Positions 24,356-35,454 of a DNA stretch of 64,000 nt are shown piece by piece (position 1 is the first letter of the stretch; each line of letters starts with the position of its first letter). Below the pieces are notes generated by a model, which was not told the origin of the DNA, made no database searches, and saw only the letters and a list, made by a program, of their open reading frames with translations. The position numbers were made by a program, and so were the translations under genes. The stretch is from Loripinus fragilis. Its lineage: Eukaryota; Mollusca; Bivalvia; Lucinida; Lucinidae. The stretch is taken from the NCBI GenBank assembly GCA_964019695.1, contig OZ026517.1:50709672-50773671 (forward strand), given 5' to 3'.

Positions 24356-25872
24356 GCGGGTGTCCCAAAACACATTTAACGTTTTGAAAGTCTTTTAAGA
24401 TTTGACTCCACAGAGATAAGTTACTTATTGATTAACATACTATACATAAAAAATATAAAATGCCATATACCGACTTGATTTTATTTTATGACAATGCAAG
24501 GTTGAGCTTTTAAAAAATGGGTTCTAATTTTCTGATTTGCACAGTTTTTACTTCTTTGGCTATATATCATTGAATTCTTGTTGCAGCATTTTATTGATAT
24601 TCATTTCTTGATGCTGGCTCTTGTAAATGTATATTTTGTCTACACTTTTTGTTATAGCTTTTGCCTTTCTTAGTGTTCTTCAAGATATATAATCAAGACT
24701 CAAATTATTAACCACCTTGTTCAGAATGAGTATTTTTAAAGACCTTTTAGTTTTACAAAATCAAGTCTGTTTCCATGATAACAAACACGCTGTAATTTTA
24801 ATGTTATGTAAAAATACTGAAGAGACTGCTCTTATAAATGGCCCAATTCATTTAGATGATACAGTTGCTTTAACTAAATGTATTGACAATATCATTAGGT
24901 GTGCACTTTATTGTTACCCCACCCACTTTTCTCTATAAAGGCCACTGATACCTGCTGTTTAGTTTGAACTTTCATATGACAGTTAAGTGTGCATGTAATA
25001 AAACAAAACCAACCCATGTGTTTGTATGACACTAGTGTTTTGTTTTATGCCTTAACATACAAACTAGGGGTTATGCCGTGAAACCAGCTTAAGCCCTCCA
25101 GTATTTATTTCACTGACCGTTCCAATGCGGTGTTTCTTTTGTGGATCGTTTTTTGTTACTTATGCTTCTTGTTGATGTGTGTTGTGCTCTCGCGTCTATT
25201 CCGTGTAGCCTTGTGGTCACCTGCTGGGAAAGGGCTGACCTCTTGGCAGTTGTGTGTGTTGTGTTTTGTCACTTTCTCAAATGTATCCTAGTCTCCATCA
25301 GAATTAAGGGGGGTTGGCGCCGTGAAACTGGTTTAAGCCCTCCAGTAAAATATTGTACTGACCGTTCCAAGGCAGTATTTCTTTTGTGGATCTTTTATGT
25401 TTTTCTGTTTAGTGTTTGCTATGCCTTTGTGTGTGTCTGTTTATTTGTGCCTTATGGTCATCTGCTTGGAACGGGCTGACCTCTTGGCTCTCGTTTGTGA
25501 TGTTTAATAGTGAGTTTGTTACTTTCCCATTGATATCCTAGGTCAGGTGTGGTACTTGATTGTATCGATTCCCGATCTTTGCACCCTTACTTACTTTAAA
25601 TAGTAAACAATTTCATTACAAGTAACGCATTTTGCCTAGAATATCAGGTTTATGCCTATTTCAGTTCAAAAAACCATTCAAATTGACTTATTTGGTGACA
25701 CCATATTTGACGTTACCAGAAACATACTGTTTACAGAGGATAATGCTAACAATGCCTTGAAATAAATTGTTGATATATATTATTTTATATTTAGGGTATT
25801 TAGGTAAGCCAAGCTTAAAGGTTGGACTTTTATTCAAGTTTAGAAACGTTTCATACCTTTTGGGACACCCTG
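24356..25872. mobile_element. Mariner/MITE-like element with PLE-A insert (candidate)
   Basis: The left end reads TA-GCGGGTGTCCCAAAA and the right end is its inverse, TTTTGGGACACCCTG-TA. GGGTGTCCCAAAA ends with TA flanks are typical of mariner-related elements. Subtracting the nested PLE-A tail leaves about 1 kb without a recognisable transposase, so this is probably a deletion derivative. The terminal match is only about 13 bp, so the pairing may be fortuitous. Confidence 0.4.
25065..25597 (+). mobile_element. PLE-A tails in partial tandem
   Basis: A first, diverged tail segment (25065-about 25290) ends before the family 3' terminus. It is followed directly by a second that restarts at AAGGGGGGTTGGCGCCGTG and runs to the terminal TTACTTACTTT. 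Head-to-tail partial copies are characteristic of Penelope-like elements. Confidence 0.75.
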
Positions 25873-25879
25873 TATATAG

Positions 25880-26760
25880 CCATAATTTAAAACCAATTTT
25901 TCAAAAAAAAAAATAGAAACAAAAATGACACAGGCACTCCAATAGTTGCATGGCTCGCTAAAATCTGCAATTTTGACAGAATATTCATTAAATTTTGCTT
26001 GTACAAGTATTTGATGCTGTACATGGCAGAACGAATACAATGAAATATGCGCCCAGCGAATATTCAGAACACCTTTTGCATGAACCCAGATAAATCTGAG
26101 TGTACACTGAATGGGTACAGGTAGTTACAATTGTAGGGAATAAGTGGTTTCCATGCACTCAGAAAATGTATTCGCTGGTCGGACAGGTCATTTTGTTGGT
26201 TTTGGCATGCACTGTCTGTTGCATAAGGCAATGTGTACGGTCAAGCTTTAACCCCATTTCCCAGAATTAACGTGTCGTCTGTTTTCTCATCTATTGATGT
26301 GCTTTAGTTGCATTTATTGCTTCAAATATGGACCAATATCAGACTGCTCCTAAGGTTCATGGTGTTAATATTATTTGCTTCCATGTTTAAAGTGGCTTTA
26401 GAATCGTTTAAATATATGCAGCAGACATAATAAGCAGATGACATTTTCAGGACAAAACATATCATGAAATCAGAAAGGGAAATCAATTGAATAGATCGAC
26501 CAGAAGATGGATCAGTTTGATGGACCCAAATTGATATTGAGTTGCGTTACCCTTTTAAATTCAGATAAGCTTTTGCATGATCATGTTCACAATGTGGATC
26601 GTTTGATCCAGCTTATGTTAGAACAGTTCTTAAATAAATCAACAGCCTGTTTAACTTGGCAAAATGAACTTACCTTTTATATATCTAGCATTGTTATCTA
26701 ACACATTGTAGGCCTAACAAAAATGGCGAAGGTCAGTAATTGCTCATTTTCATTGGATAA
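25880..26760. other. No gene seen
   Basis: AT-rich; only short frames without domains. Confidence 0.4.
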
Positions 26761-26989
26761 AGATGTCGTGGGAACGAGATATTATGTCGTGGGAACGAGA
26801 TATTATGTCGTGGGAACGAGATAATATGTCGTGGGAACGAGATAATCATGTCGTGGGAACGAGATCTTATGTCGTGGGAACGAGATCTTATCTCGTGGGA
26901 ACGAGATAATTATGTTGTGGGAACGAGATCTTATGTCGTGGGAACGAGATAAATATTTTTTTTCACATGTCCCCTCAGTGCTGCCGTAC
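26761..26989 (-). repeat. ATCTCGTTCCCACGACATAA minisatellite, orientation 2
   Basis: Nine to ten units of TATGTCGTGGGAACGAGATAA followed by the fixed border CCCCTCAGTGCTGCCGTAC: the mirror image of 9651-9895, sharing its border but not its outer flank. Confidence 0.75.
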
Positions 26990-29354
26990 AAAAGTACCCA
27001 TATGAAAAAAAAAACAGTGGAGTGCTACGCTTTACCAATATATAACTGCTGCTTGTATTGGTTGCGTATGGTTAAAGCGATTTTTTACATGCAAATGAGC
27101 TACCATTACGCTTAAACCATACGCTACCAATACGCTTTTAACCATACGCTACCAATACACTTTTAAACATACGCTACCAATATGCTTTAAGCATACATTA
27201 CCAATACACTTTAACCATACACAACCAATACGTTTTTCAATAGTATACCAATATGTCGATCCATATGCTATACAAGAGGTGTTTCATGTTTATTTGAACA
27301 AATTTGAAAATGCCGTTACTCATTTATTTCTCGTTATATTGGGTATTAATTGATTTCCATGGGTTATTCTGATCTCCAGGAATACACAGTCGTCAAGAAA
27401 ATAGTCCTTAATCTTTTTTTTTTTTTTTTTTTTGGTTTGAAACAGTCTCTGAAGATGAGTAGTCAAAATTTAAGCGTTCAAAATGCTGTCTGAAACGAAA
27501 TGTACTAAATCTTTCTCGAACGATTTCTCTAAAAGATATGACGTTTTTCTCTTGGAACCTTTTTATATATTGTACATAGATAATTAAAGTATGTTCTGTT
27601 AGAAAATAAAGCATTCCAGTTGGATATTTACTTTTTGGAAGCGACTTTTACATCAAATTTAGGGTTTACAGTTTCCATAGCAACACTAAATTGTATGCAA
27701 AATACTCAAATGCAATATTTGGTATCAGTTTTATCGGTAATAGATACTTAAAATATCTAAGAAATTAAGTCGGCTGTGAGTTTTGAGAATTTGCTTTTCA
27801 AACTTCTACCAAAACACATTTTATACATGAGATACCCATTTGGGCACTTTTATGGAAGTACTAATTAAGCCCAGTTTCCATGCAAAAACAGGCACACATT
27901 GGCTGTTTCTCATCTTAATAATAGACTGAGTTTGCCTCTAAACGTAACAGAAAATTTCACCCTTAAATACGTATTTTTTTAGAAGATACACCCGTTTTAG
28001 CTCTTAAAAACAGTAAAAAGGGGGTGGGGATGTATTTCGGGCCGATGTGTTATGGCTATGCTATGAATTGCCATCTGGTCTGTTTGGCAATACCAGGGAC
28101 ACGTCTGGTATGCATGAAAAAGCAAAATTTGTTAGTTTTAATTTTATGCAACCGCAAAAAGTGAAATTCAAATCTGTTCAAATAAACATAAAAAATGTCT
28201 CGTATGCATGCATATTTTCTTTAATTGTGTAAACATGTTTTTAAATTTTTTGGTTTTATTACCACTGCAAATATGTGATAAATATGCATTATATTTTGGG
28301 AATTCTGCAGAATTTATATACATTAATGACTAAAAGAAGGCTATCAATAATGTTTTGTAGGTTCCATATAAGTACAAATAGTATAATTCAAAGCAATATC
28401 GAACTGCGCAGTTTATTTATGGCAAAAAAAAAATTCAAAAACTTACTTTAGCTGGAAATGTTTATAAAAATTAATTCCATCAATGCTCTATTTTGTTCAT
28501 ATTTGATAAACAAGACAATCACTGAAAACAGAAAAATCATCATAACACTTCATATTGCTCTTCCCTCCAGTATTTGAAAAAAACAGGGAATGAGTAATTT
28601 AGGTCGCTTTGTTGAACTCTGGGAAATTTTCTTGAAACCAAATTACTACCAACACGCTTGACCCAGAGGTCAGTTAGCTAGCAGCCAGGTAAGTTTATTC
28701 ATACGCTACCAATACGTTTCAAAATTTATCAAAGTCTAACAATATACAAATGCAACACTTAAAATTTCATCTAAGTATACCAATAGTAAGTAATGGTGCA
28801 AAGATCAGGAATCGATACAATCAAGTACCACACCTGACCCAGGATACCAATGGGAAAGTGACAAACTCACAGAAGACACCACAAACGAGAGCCAAGAGGC
28901 CAGCCCCTTCCCAGCAGGCGACCACAAAGCACACACAAACAGACGTGCACAAAACATAGCAAACACAAGACAGAACAAAAACATAAAAGATCCACAAAAG
29001 AAGTACCGCCTTGGAACGGTCAGTAAAATATTTTACTGGAGGGCTTAAACCAGTTTTATGGCGCCAACCTCACCCTTGATTCTGATGTGGACCAGGACAC
29101 TTTTGGGAAAGTGACAAAACACAACACACACGACAGCCAAGAGGTCAGCCCTTTCCCAGGCACTACCAATTTACTTCTCCATCAGAGAGTGAACCAAAAC
29201 GCCACCAATGTACTTTTTCAGAAATGTTTTGGATATGTTTTGGTTAGTGTTTCAGGCCAACACATTTCACCAAAGCAAGAAAAAGTGAATTGGTAGCGTC
29301 TTGATAGTGCGTTGGTTGTATTTTGGTTCATTTCATTTTCATATGGGTACTTTT
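26990..29354. mobile_element. TIR element of about 2.4 kb with CATACGCTACCAATACG repeats
   Basis: The ends are AAAAGTACCCATATGAAAA and its inverse, TTTTCATATGGGTACTTTT. Subterminal repeats of ACCATACGCTACCAATACGC at 27070-27250 are echoed in inverted form (ATTGGTAGCG, GCGTTGG) at 29290-29320 and once more near 28700. No transposase frame is apparent. A PLE-A tail lies inside. The left end abuts the minisatellite border exactly, so the two may form one composite. Confidence 0.5.
28785..29160 (-). mobile_element. PLE-A tail with partial tandem second copy
   Basis: Reverse-strand 3' end at 28785. The UTR extends to about 29098, where a second segment matching an internal part of the same UTR (GGGAAAGTGACAAA...CAGCCCTTTCCCAG) is joined head-to-tail. 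Same architecture as at 25065-25597. Confidence 0.75.
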
Positions 29355-29828
29355 AGTATTTGCACCATATTTCAAATTGAGCATTCATACTTAAGATGTG
29401 TTATTATTTTCAACTTTTGTTCTCTCTCTTCTCGTCGTATTTTGAGTAATGAGATTTAACTTGTTTTCATTGCCAAACTAATATTTTACATTTTAAGGCG
29501 ATCTTCGCAACATTTTTACAGTTATTTTTCTCTTTTGTGACATTTTTCAGCTTGGGGCCAACGCTTTTGTGCAGCAAGGGTTTGTTATGCAGTGATTTTT
29601 AGCAACAAAAAAACAACACCTTTAGTCTAATTGTGAATTCATTTTCAATAATTTAACTCAAATCACCAACTCATGCGCATCACGCACACACATACACAAA
29701 GTACATTTTATTGTAGAAAATCACCACATGTATGACTTTTACATTGTCATTTCATTGGAAAAATGTCTTCTTTTGAGAGACTCGGAAAGGTTTGTCCAAA
29801 GCAGCCATTTTAAGGTTATTCCGAAGGT

Positions 29829-30574
29829 AATATTATATCATTCATATATTTGACAGCCTATAAAAAAAACTCTTCAACTTGTCCAGACAACCATTTAGAT
29901 CATGTTCGACGTTCAACCTTTAAAATGCCAACAAAACATTTAAAAGTCGTTTTCTGCGCCATATGCTAGTCTATTTTAAAAGCCAGTGCTGGAAACAATG
30001 TTGACCCAGGTCAGATTACTGATCAGGATCTGCACTGTTTACCTATATGCAGAAATAGTTTTTTTTTTATATTTTAGGGCACTGTCGACAGTTCAGTAGT
30101 GTACATTTTCCTAGGAAAGTTAAGGGTAGGCTATTTACAAATACCTGCAGGTTTGCATACTATTGCACAATTTTATCTTCGAGGTAAAATAGCTCTTATC
30201 CAATTTAACGCTCTTTGAAGATAGTTTATTTGTTTACCCTTTAGGCAAACATTTTTTACAAGTTGCGAGGCACGCAGTTCAAAAAGTATGTTTTGGAAAA
30301 CCAAATCTACTGTTAACACGTCATTTTCATAGTCAGCATTTCGCCAACTATTATAAGCAAATTTAACATTTATTTAGTTTGGATATCACTAACTATAGAA
30401 CATTTGTCACAGGAAATTCCAGTTACTGTTGTTTACTATTATTGTTGAATTTGAAAACTCATTAAAAAGAAGAAACACCCTTTAGACTTTCCTTCAGTCG
30501 AATCGACAGTTGCAATTCACTTCCTTTTTATATCTCTGCGCATGTATAACATTTTACAGTCATCACGTGGTTGC
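29829..30574 (+). repeat. Duplicated block, copy 2, left part
   Basis: Matches 1-446 and then, without the PLE insertions, 4414-4620, followed by a jump equivalent to position 6055. It thus preserves the empty-site state of the PLE-A/PLE-B insertion (around 30280-30312). Confidence 0.7.
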
Positions 30575-30802
30575 TAGTGGCGGATCTAGATGGGGCTCAG
30601 GGGGCTCGCTCGAACCACCTCACCGCCCCTGCCCCCTTTTTTTAATATCCTTTGAAAATGAAATAATTTGGTCTCAGTGAGACCAAATTATTTCATTTTC
30701 ATGGGATATTTAAGAAAAATTAGATAAAATCAGCAAAGCGAACCCCCACATCTTTAAACATATGAACCTCCTTTTCAGAAATCCTAGATCCCCCCCCCCC
30801 TG
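30575..30802. mobile_element. Short TIR element, copy 2, expanded
   Basis: Same element as 6101-6271 but longer, because a perfect palindrome (30654-30700) has been added in its middle. The outer end has degraded to a C run. GTTGC flanks both sides. Confidence 0.55.
30654..30700. repeat. Perfect 47-bp palindrome
   Basis: Two 23-bp arms around a single central G, running from GAAAATGAAATAA to TTATTTCATTTTC with centre GGTCTCAGTGAGACC. Pairing continues imperfectly to 30644-30710. Copy 1 has only the right-hand flank sequence, so the left arm was created by local inverted copying. Confidence 0.9.
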
Positions 30803-30934
30803 GTTGCACAGCTTTAAGTCAAATTGTTATTATTCATTATTATTATTCATTACCACAAATGGTATGATCAATATAACAATGAATAATCATAGTACTATGA
30901 AACAGAAGAGAAATCTAATAGAAGCAATACAACT

Positions 30935-32182
30935 ATGATCAGAAGACGTATATTTTGTGCTTTCATCTTGACAACAATAACACTCGTGTTGATCCTCTTC
31001 ATGGGACAGCCTCACAAGCTTATCCAACATTTTCCCAGTGGTCTACGTAATTCTGTGATTCATGAAACAAAGACGTTTGGGATAGAAGAGACAAGTATGA
31101 GTGTGCATGGCGACCTTGAACTTTATGTTAGAATGACATAAACAGTGCCTTTATTCATAAACTTATACGAAAATATTTTGGTTCGGAGTATGCGGTATTT
31201 TTGGCCAGATATCTCCTCAATGGTGGTTGTTTTGGACCAAGAAAAGCCAGAGGACCATGTGTTTGGCAACTTGAATCAAGATACGTTTCCATTTCCAAAA
31301 ATATGTTACATGCATGACTTAGCAGTTCCTGGATACTCAGGAAAAGACAGAATGCAGCGAGACATGTTTTACCCTGAAAGATGTACATCGAAAAAATATG
31401 TTGCCTTTGTGGACACTGACACCGTGTTTATAACAAGAATAATTCCCGAGATGTTATTCACTGACGGTAAACCTATTATAATTGGAATATATGGGAAAGA
31501 AATCACTTCCCACTGGGTAGATAATGCTCATTCTACCGCCAATCTGTTCAAAACAAAAGAAGTAATGAAATGCATGACGTATTTTCCTGTTGTCCTGAAA
31601 GTGGACCATATCATACATGCGAGACAGTACATTGAAAAATTACATGGTATGCCTTTCGATGAGGTATTTATTAAACTGAGATCAAAAAGCTTTTCTCAAT
31701 TTAATATTATGTGTCAGTATATCTGGCTGTTTCATCGAAATGAGTACGAGTTTCACTTACAGCTCCAAGTCAAAGAAACAAAACTCCCATCCTCATACAG
31801 AGTAGACGCACTTGAGATAAACAAGAATCTATCAGAAGAACAGAGGCGGCCTACTGCAAGAGTATGTAATCATTACAAAAAAGTGCATAACTGGAAAACG
31901 GAAGAAGCATACAGGGATTTATTAAGATCCAGTATATGTTTTGCTGAAGGCTTTGAACTGTGTTCAGAGAAATGCAAGGCCTATGATAAGAAATCCCTGA
32001 GAAAATACATGTTTTCTTTTTCCCTTCACGACTGGCGATGGGATAACCGGTGTCTTGAGGTTCAAGAGGAACATTAAAGAAGATTAGCTGGATATGCAAA
32101 TGAAGAATATTCGAATGTTATACGGAGAGGCTGTCTTGAGGTAGATTATCTAAGATGGTCTAAGCAGTCAGTCAATTACTAA
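30935..32182 (+). pseudogene. Inactivated copy of the glycosyltransferase-like gene
   Basis: Colinear with 6401-7636 over its whole length and mostly identical. The same frame is kept throughout, but codon 69 is TAA (31139-31141; Ser in the intact copy) and the codon after QEEH is TAA (32075-32077; Tyr in the intact copy). The frame after that continues to a TAA at 32180-32182, slightly beyond the other copy's stop. The DTD motif and the membrane anchor are preserved. Two nonsense changes without any frameshift suggest recent loss. A shortened protein from the ATG-less remainder would lack the anchor. Confidence 0.85.
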
Positions 32183-32258
32183 GAGGGATTATAATTCAAT
32201 TGGCTCTTCCGTTTACAACCTAAAGGCTGATGGTTGCATGCTTTAAAACAATATTTTA
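32183..32258 (+). repeat. Duplicated block, right limit
   Basis: Matches 7640-7745, then similarity stops. The following 600 bp (32259-32851) show no gene. Confidence 0.55.
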
Positions 32259-32851
32259 TTTTATCACAAGCAGTGAATTCAATGCATATCAAATGTGAGT
32301 AAAATGTGTTTTTTTCTACAGTGAAAAAATCACTAGTGACTGATACGATTTATATTTTCACTGTAGCAAAACGAGGTTTTCTTGGCAATTTTTGGGACTG
32401 GGATTTTTATCAAATAGGTTTTAATTGAAGGATATTTGTCAGAAATAATGCTTCGCATGTTGTGACGTCAACATCAAACATTATGACATCAATGTTTGAC
32501 CTGGCATAGCGCCAGTTTTCACGGGACGCCTACCCTAAGGCTTATCAATAGACTTTCTTGAAATCCTGATTTCTTACGTTTCGTTTGTTAATGTATGATT
32601 CTAAGCCATTTTCTAGGTGCAAACTAAACTACGTTTACACCTAATGTTATACCCGATAAACACACTGTAGGTCAAATCGAACGAGAAACGACCAAGAAAA
32701 AAAAGTTAGGTTGTTCTTTCTGTATTATGGTTGAGTATAAAATAAAAAATAACATTTAAATTTTTCGGCAAATACCAAATATACTTTATCTCGTATGGTG
32801 AAAATATCAGCATTTTCACTCGTGCTACGACCTGAATATGTAATGAGAAGT

Positions 32852-33020
32852 GGGAGCGCAGTGGCTCGGTGGTAGAGTGCTTGACTTGAGACCAAGGGGT
32901 CGCGGATTCGAGCCTCACCGGCGTCACTGCGTTGTGTCCTCTGGCAAGAACATTAATCCTAGCTTAGTACTGGTTTAACCCAGGAAGACCCCTAATTGAT
33001 AGACAGATTGAGAACCATTA
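32852..33020 (+). mobile_element. tRNA-derived SINE
   Basis: The head has RNA polymerase III box A (TGGCTCGGTGG) and box B (GGATTCGAGCC). It is followed by the tail GTGTCCTCTGGCAAGA...TAGTACTGGTTTAACCCAGGAAGACCC, shared with the inverted copy at 45820-46004. Not a functional tRNA gene: the acceptor stem does not close and the sequence continues into the SINE body. Confidence 0.75.
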
Positions 33021-34118
33021 CGTTTTCAACATATTACATGAAGGACTTCATATATTAATGTTTCACTTATTGATTTGGACTTATACTTGGAATGACTTAT
33101 AGTCCTTAGAGTTATAAGTTAGCTTTTGTGACTTGTTGTTATGAACAGGGCTGTTGTAGTCAATAGGTGATTAGCAATGCAAAAACATGAAAGCTTATAA
33201 AATTGTTTATGGCTCATATTACTATATTTCTTCTTGCAATTTATTTATTTCATCTGAATTGAGCTGCTGACAGTAAAGCAAATGCCTTGTACATGTCATT
33301 CAATACATAATAAAAGAATCAAATACATGGTAGTGGCAGAGATAAAAGAATCATTTAATCTTTTTTTAAACATAATTTGATTATGAAAAATAAATAGGTA
33401 TTTAAATCCAATTGAAACGATGCTGAAAAAAAACATTTTTATGTGCTTTAAAAGTAAGTTTTGCAATTCGAAGCAACTATACTTTTGTATTAGTTGAATC
33501 TCATTCATATGATATGTTTGAAACTAGGATACTCACAATATATTTATTTTTGAGCGCTTAGTTGGTAGTCAATTTCATTTTCATCCACTAAGTATTTAAA
33601 CTAATAAAGTCCTACCATTGTCCAAAAATAATTTTTAAAAAGTAACGTATATAACAGAAATACCAGGTACCTAAGCTAATAATTATCAATCTGCTAGTAA
33701 GCTGTATTCAATTCAAAGATCATGATGATATGTAAAAAACGAAACGAATGATAATAACAGTATAATAGGAGTTCCGCTATTATTTAATGGTAACGTATTT
33801 GACTTGTCTGTTGCATGGTAATGCATCTATTTATAAGAAGCCACTATACATTAGATTTTTTATATAATGTGGTTGACAAAAATTTAATTCACAAAACACC
33901 CTCTCCACAAGTCTTTAGGCAGCATGTGGTCAAGTAAAAATTAGAAATATATATTAAAGTAAGTAACATATATAACAGTTATCATAAGCATAAATCATTT
34001 TAACAATATTGGTAGTTTTATCAGTAAAATCAAATGTTTAACAAACTGACTGAAATCAAACAGGTATGTATAGTTTCATGTTTGTGATATTGATGAATGC
34101 AAAAATAAATATTTAAAA
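33021..34118. other. AT-rich, no gene seen
   Basis: About 1.1 kb with only short frames and A/T runs. Confidence 0.4.
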
Positions 34119-34374
34119 GTTGCCTTATGTAAACTGTAAACTGGGGCTTATATATTCAAAGCTGTTGCTGACAAAATAATGCAGATAGAATTTTCAAACT
34201 GGTTTTATTTCAAACCGCTTTAAACCTTTTATGAAATCAAATTGATTAAGTTGCCTTGTGTAAACTGGGGCTAATTTATTCAAAGCTGTTGCTGACAAAA
34301 TAATGCAGATAGAATTTTCAAACTGGTTTAATTTAAATCCGCTTTAAGCCTTTTATGAAATCAAATTGATTAAA
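34119..34374 (+). repeat. Tandem duplication of a 131-bp unit
   Basis: Two copies from GTTGCCTTATGTAAACTG to AAATCAAATTGATTAA, highly similar, with an 8-bp internal length difference. Non-coding. Confidence 0.8.
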
Positions 34375-35355
34375 ACTTCAAAAACTATAAATGGGAACAT
34401 TGACAGCAGACAACAACAGTCTAGGGAGAAAGTTTAATAAAAGAACGTATGTAACACCTGAGAACATTAGAATATCGTTTAAAAAGCTTTCATTTTTGAC
34501 GCATAAAATGAATGTATGTAAATATCAACATTTGAAATCTTAGATGCAATTAAACCCAAGATATGTATGTTTTTTACTCAGTTCTAAAAAGTTCAAAATT
34601 TTGGCAGCCATTTTTAATGACGGCCATTTTAAAGACTTTTGCCAGCCTTATTTTTTATACACATACATGGACTGTAAACTACTAACAAATACATACCCAT
34701 AACAAGCATCAAAACTTCTGGCCAAGAACATGTAGGGTAAAACAAAATTTGACACTTCCTGAAATTTGGATTTCGGACTAAAATAGCAGCCGGCACGCAC
34801 ATGTCATATCAGAAAAGCGACTGATCTGGAAGCATATATCTGCCTCTAATTAAGCATGAACATCACAAGCCAATTCAGCCCATTAAACGGACATGCACAA
34901 ATGTGACAGCTAGGGTGCGCATGTACCCACGTGAGTCATATAGTGTGGGTTCTATTACTAGGATATATGTCCATTTAATACGTATAACGCCAGTCTAACG
35001 TATAACCCATTGCAAAAAAACCATAGAATGAAATTCATATAAAATGTCCACTAACGCAAGTCATCTGCAATAAAAAAAAAACTGGATTCTGGAGCATTCT
35101 TTTTAAGAATAGCAGTGTACGATATCAATGAATCTAGAGCATTTTCGAAATAGCAGTGTTTGATAGCATCGACCTACTGACAAGTGCACGAGATCACTTC
35201 CTTACAAAACTACAAATAACCAAGATAATGCAATTTTGGTTTCCATTTCACTCCAGGAATAAACATAATAATGAGAAAGGATATTTTCAAATAGATATGG
35301 CTTTGATGTGTTGCGTTATGTCACGCAAATTGTATAATTTTGTAACAAAAATAGT
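34375..35355. other. No gene seen
   Basis: AT-rich. The 77-aa frame at 35156 runs into the PLE-B tail and is not a gene. Confidence 0.4.
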
Positions 35356-35424
35356 CAGTGAGTATGATCAGGAAATACCACAATCATAAACTGCAGACAA
35401 CCCCACGGCACCACGAGGAAGATC
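35356..35424 (-). mobile_element. PLE-B 3' tail
   Basis: About 70 bp, AGTGAGTATGATCAGGAAAT...GGCACCACGAGGAAGA, the reverse complement of the PLE-B terminus at 4330-4413. It lies just upstream of the longest PLE-A copy. Confidence 0.7.
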
Positions 35425-35454
35425 CACTCAAAAGTTGGCGAAAAGTGCACTAGA

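Noticed and set aside
24717..24938. 73-codon frame with downstream AATAAA near 25004 as a terminal exon
   Set aside because: It needs a TTG start or an uncertain acceptor, an alternative frame is equally plausible, and it lies inside a candidate transposon.
26803..26991. 62-aa frame of FPRHKIS-type repeats
   Set aside because: Translation of the 22-bp minisatellite.
32852..32925. tRNA gene
   Set aside because: Boxes A and B are present but the acceptor stem does not pair, and the sequence continues into a SINE body found again at 45820-46004.
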